NCBI GenBank assembly: GCA_015680685.1
Contig: MNCI01026504.1
Location: 259,661 to 316,196, forward strand
Reading direction: 5' to 3'
Length of the DNA stretch: 56,536 nucleotides
Source: Gnetum montanum
Taxonomy: Eukaryota > Streptophyta > Gnetopsida > Gnetales > Gnetaceae
Positions 54,809-56,536 of the stretch are shown here, one piece after another. The notes beneath the pieces were generated by a model. The model did not search any database. It was not told the origin of the DNA and saw only the letters and a list, made by a program, of their open reading frames with translations. The position numbers were made by a program, and so were the translations under genes. Position 1 is the first letter of the stretch. Each line of letters opens with the position of its first letter.

Positions 54809-56536
54809 TCAATTTGATAAAGCCTGAAATGGTTTAGGTAGTAAATCAACTAATTCATCACTGCTTTGAACACTTGTAAGCTTAATTATGCCCTTCTTCA
54901 CTTCATTCTTGAAAAAGTAATATTTGATTTCAATGTGCTTGCTTTTCTTATGAATTATGTGCTCTTTGGACAACTCAATTGTTGTTGTATTTTCCACCAA
55001 CATGAAAATTGAAAGCTCAACATCAAAATCCAACTAAGAAAATGACTTTTTTAACCATAAAACATGCTAAAGACATTCGACCATAGTAATAAATTCTACC
55101 TCACATGATGAGAGGCTCACATTAGTTTGTTTCTTTGTCTTGTAATAAATAGTATTAGAATTATGAAAAATAAAGCAACCAAAATTTGACTTATGATCAT
55201 CTACATCTCCTCCCCAATTAGCATAAGAAAAAACATAAAACTTTATATCTTCATTAATGAGCTTAATGCCAAAATCAACTATTCCTTTAACATACCTCAA
55301 AAGATGCTTCAAAGTATTAAGATGTGACTCCCTTGGCTTTTGCATAAACCTTGATAAAAATAAAGTTGCATATTCCAAATCAAGCCTAATATGATACAAA
55401 AATATTAATGAAATAATCATTCCTCTATACAAGAGAGGATCAACTAATGGAGTATCATCTTTCCTTGAAAGCTTTATATTTTGAAGAAGTGGAGGTGTAG
55501 CAATCTTGGCTTCCTCTAGCTCATACTTTTCAATGATGAATTGTGCATACTTTGACTAATGCATCTTCAAAAAATCTTCTTCCTAATCAATTTGGATTCC
55601 TAAAAAGTATTTGAGGACCCCCATGCCCTTCATCTAAAACTCACCTTTCATATCATGCTTGAATTGATCATTTAATTTTTCAGACGTAGCGATAAAAACC
55701 AAGTCATCAACATAGAGTGAAATAATGATGAAATCTGAACCTTCATGTTTAAAGTATATGGTAGGTTTAAACATACAACTCTTATAACCATTCTTGAGAA
55801 AAAAATTCATTAATTCTATGAAACCAAGCTCTTGGAGCTTACTTTAGGCCATACAAAGGTTTATTTAACATGCATACCTTTTTTTCTTGTCTTCGAATCT
55901 CAAAACCTTTAGGCTGATAAATATAAACCTCCTCTTCTAATTTTTCATTAAGAAATGTAGAATTAATATCCATTTGATAGAGTTTCTTACCTTTATGAGT
56001 AGCAAGGGAGACCATAAGATTACTAGTCTCAAATCTAGCAATAGAAGCAAAAATCTCATCATAATCAACATGCTTCTTTTGAAGAAAACCTCTTGCTACA
56101 AGTTTGGCCTTATATGTAATAATTTTATCAACTTCATTGTATTTGATTTTGAAGATCCATTTGGTGTCAATAACTTTCTTTCCTTTTTGCCTATCCACCA
56201 ATTTCTAAGTTTTACTCCTCTTAATAGAACTCATTTCCTTGTTCATGACTTCAATCTAAACTTGAGATTTGATAGTGTCCTTGAAATTTGACGGCTCATA
56301 TGTAAGAGGAGCATATGTAACATGAGAAATGGCTTAACTTCTTATTCTTCTATTAAATTCTTTGTCCAACATTTGAGAAGATGGGTGGTCCTTTTCTACC
56401 CAAAGTCTTGAGCTATACTCTTGCTTCTTGCCTTGATCAAGCTTGTAAAACTCATCAAAATGCACCTTTTCTTCCACAAATACAACATTTCTAGAGTAAT
56501 ACCACTTCCTATCAATGAAATCAAAACATTTATATC
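54809..56536 (-). pseudogene. Ty1/copia pol, RT and RNase H part, broken and cut by the window edge
   Basis: In sense from the right edge: KWYYSRNVVFVEEKVHFDEF (integrase-RT linker), KGKKVIDTKWIFKIKYN, ITYKAKLVARGFLQKK, DYDEIFASIARFE, LYQMDINSTFLNEKLEEEVY, QPKGFEI, VCMLNKPLYGLK, a stop, APRAWFHRINEFF, a frameshift, LYVDDLVFIATS with YVDD at 55714-55703, LKYFLGIQI, PLVDPLLYRGMI, DLEYATLFLSRFMQKP, LLRYVKG, DHKSNFGCFIF, TKKQTNVSLSSCEVEF (RNase H), and HKKSKHIEIKYYFFKNEV near the end; stop at 54809. Two frameshift points and several stops. Gag, protease and most of integrase are outside the window. Confidence 0.9.

Overview
This window looks like intergenic DNA from a large, repeat-rich plant nuclear genome. 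A conifer or another plant with a giant genome would fit, but the sequence does not settle the species. I found no host gene, rRNA or tRNA. Almost every base belongs to decayed LTR retrotransposons stacked inside one another. Single N characters (14972, 15276, 33915, 34221) mark closed assembly gaps.

Layout. A plus-strand LTR end (element F, 1-321) sits inside the 3' LTR of minus-strand Ty3/gypsy element B (322-11187). B appears to lie inside an older minus-strand relative, C (11188 to about 23163). A tandem duplication of about 1.65 kb follows, covering part of the C LTR plus flank (22489-24135, then 24136 onward). Its second copy was split twice. Plus-strand gypsy A (24405-34400, target duplication TTAAT) went into one place. 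Minus-strand gypsy D (35618-51758, imperfect 5-bp duplication) went into another. D was then split by plus-strand element E (39367-49292, exact target duplication GGTCC). To the right lie unassigned AT-rich DNA, a gypsy gag fragment, and the 3' end of a Ty1/copia element (54196 to the right edge, minus strand).

A, B and C are Athila/Tat-type gypsy elements. They have a primer-binding site resembling the complement of tRNA-Asp, a gag with a zinc knuckle, and protease, RT, RNase H and integrase in that order, with no chromodomain seen. LTRs run TGATGA...TCATCA, with a GTCATGGGGGTA-type polypurine tract before the 3' LTR of A, B and D. B, C and D (not A) carry a further sense-strand ORF of about 2.5-2.8 kb between pol and the 3' LTR: a globular domain followed by a long coiled coil. 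Upstream of that ORF each of the three has a second TATA box preceded by the same short dyad words found in its own LTR promoter (GTCGAC/GTTGAC/ATCAAT type in B and C, GATATC type in D). This looks like a private internal promoter for the extra gene and is the most interesting regulatory structure here.

E is different. It has 1.8-2.0 kb LTRs containing tandem nested hairpins, a 16-bp minisatellite leader, a gag plus aspartic protease reading region of a Tat/Ogre-like type, and no RT, RNase H or integrase. Tandem-repeat cassettes occupy the place of pol. It is a plausible non-autonomous gag-protease element mobilised in trans.

All coding regions are broken, mostly by C-to-T or G-to-A changes that turn CAA, CAG, CGA or TGG into stops, as expected from long-term deamination of methylated, silent DNA.
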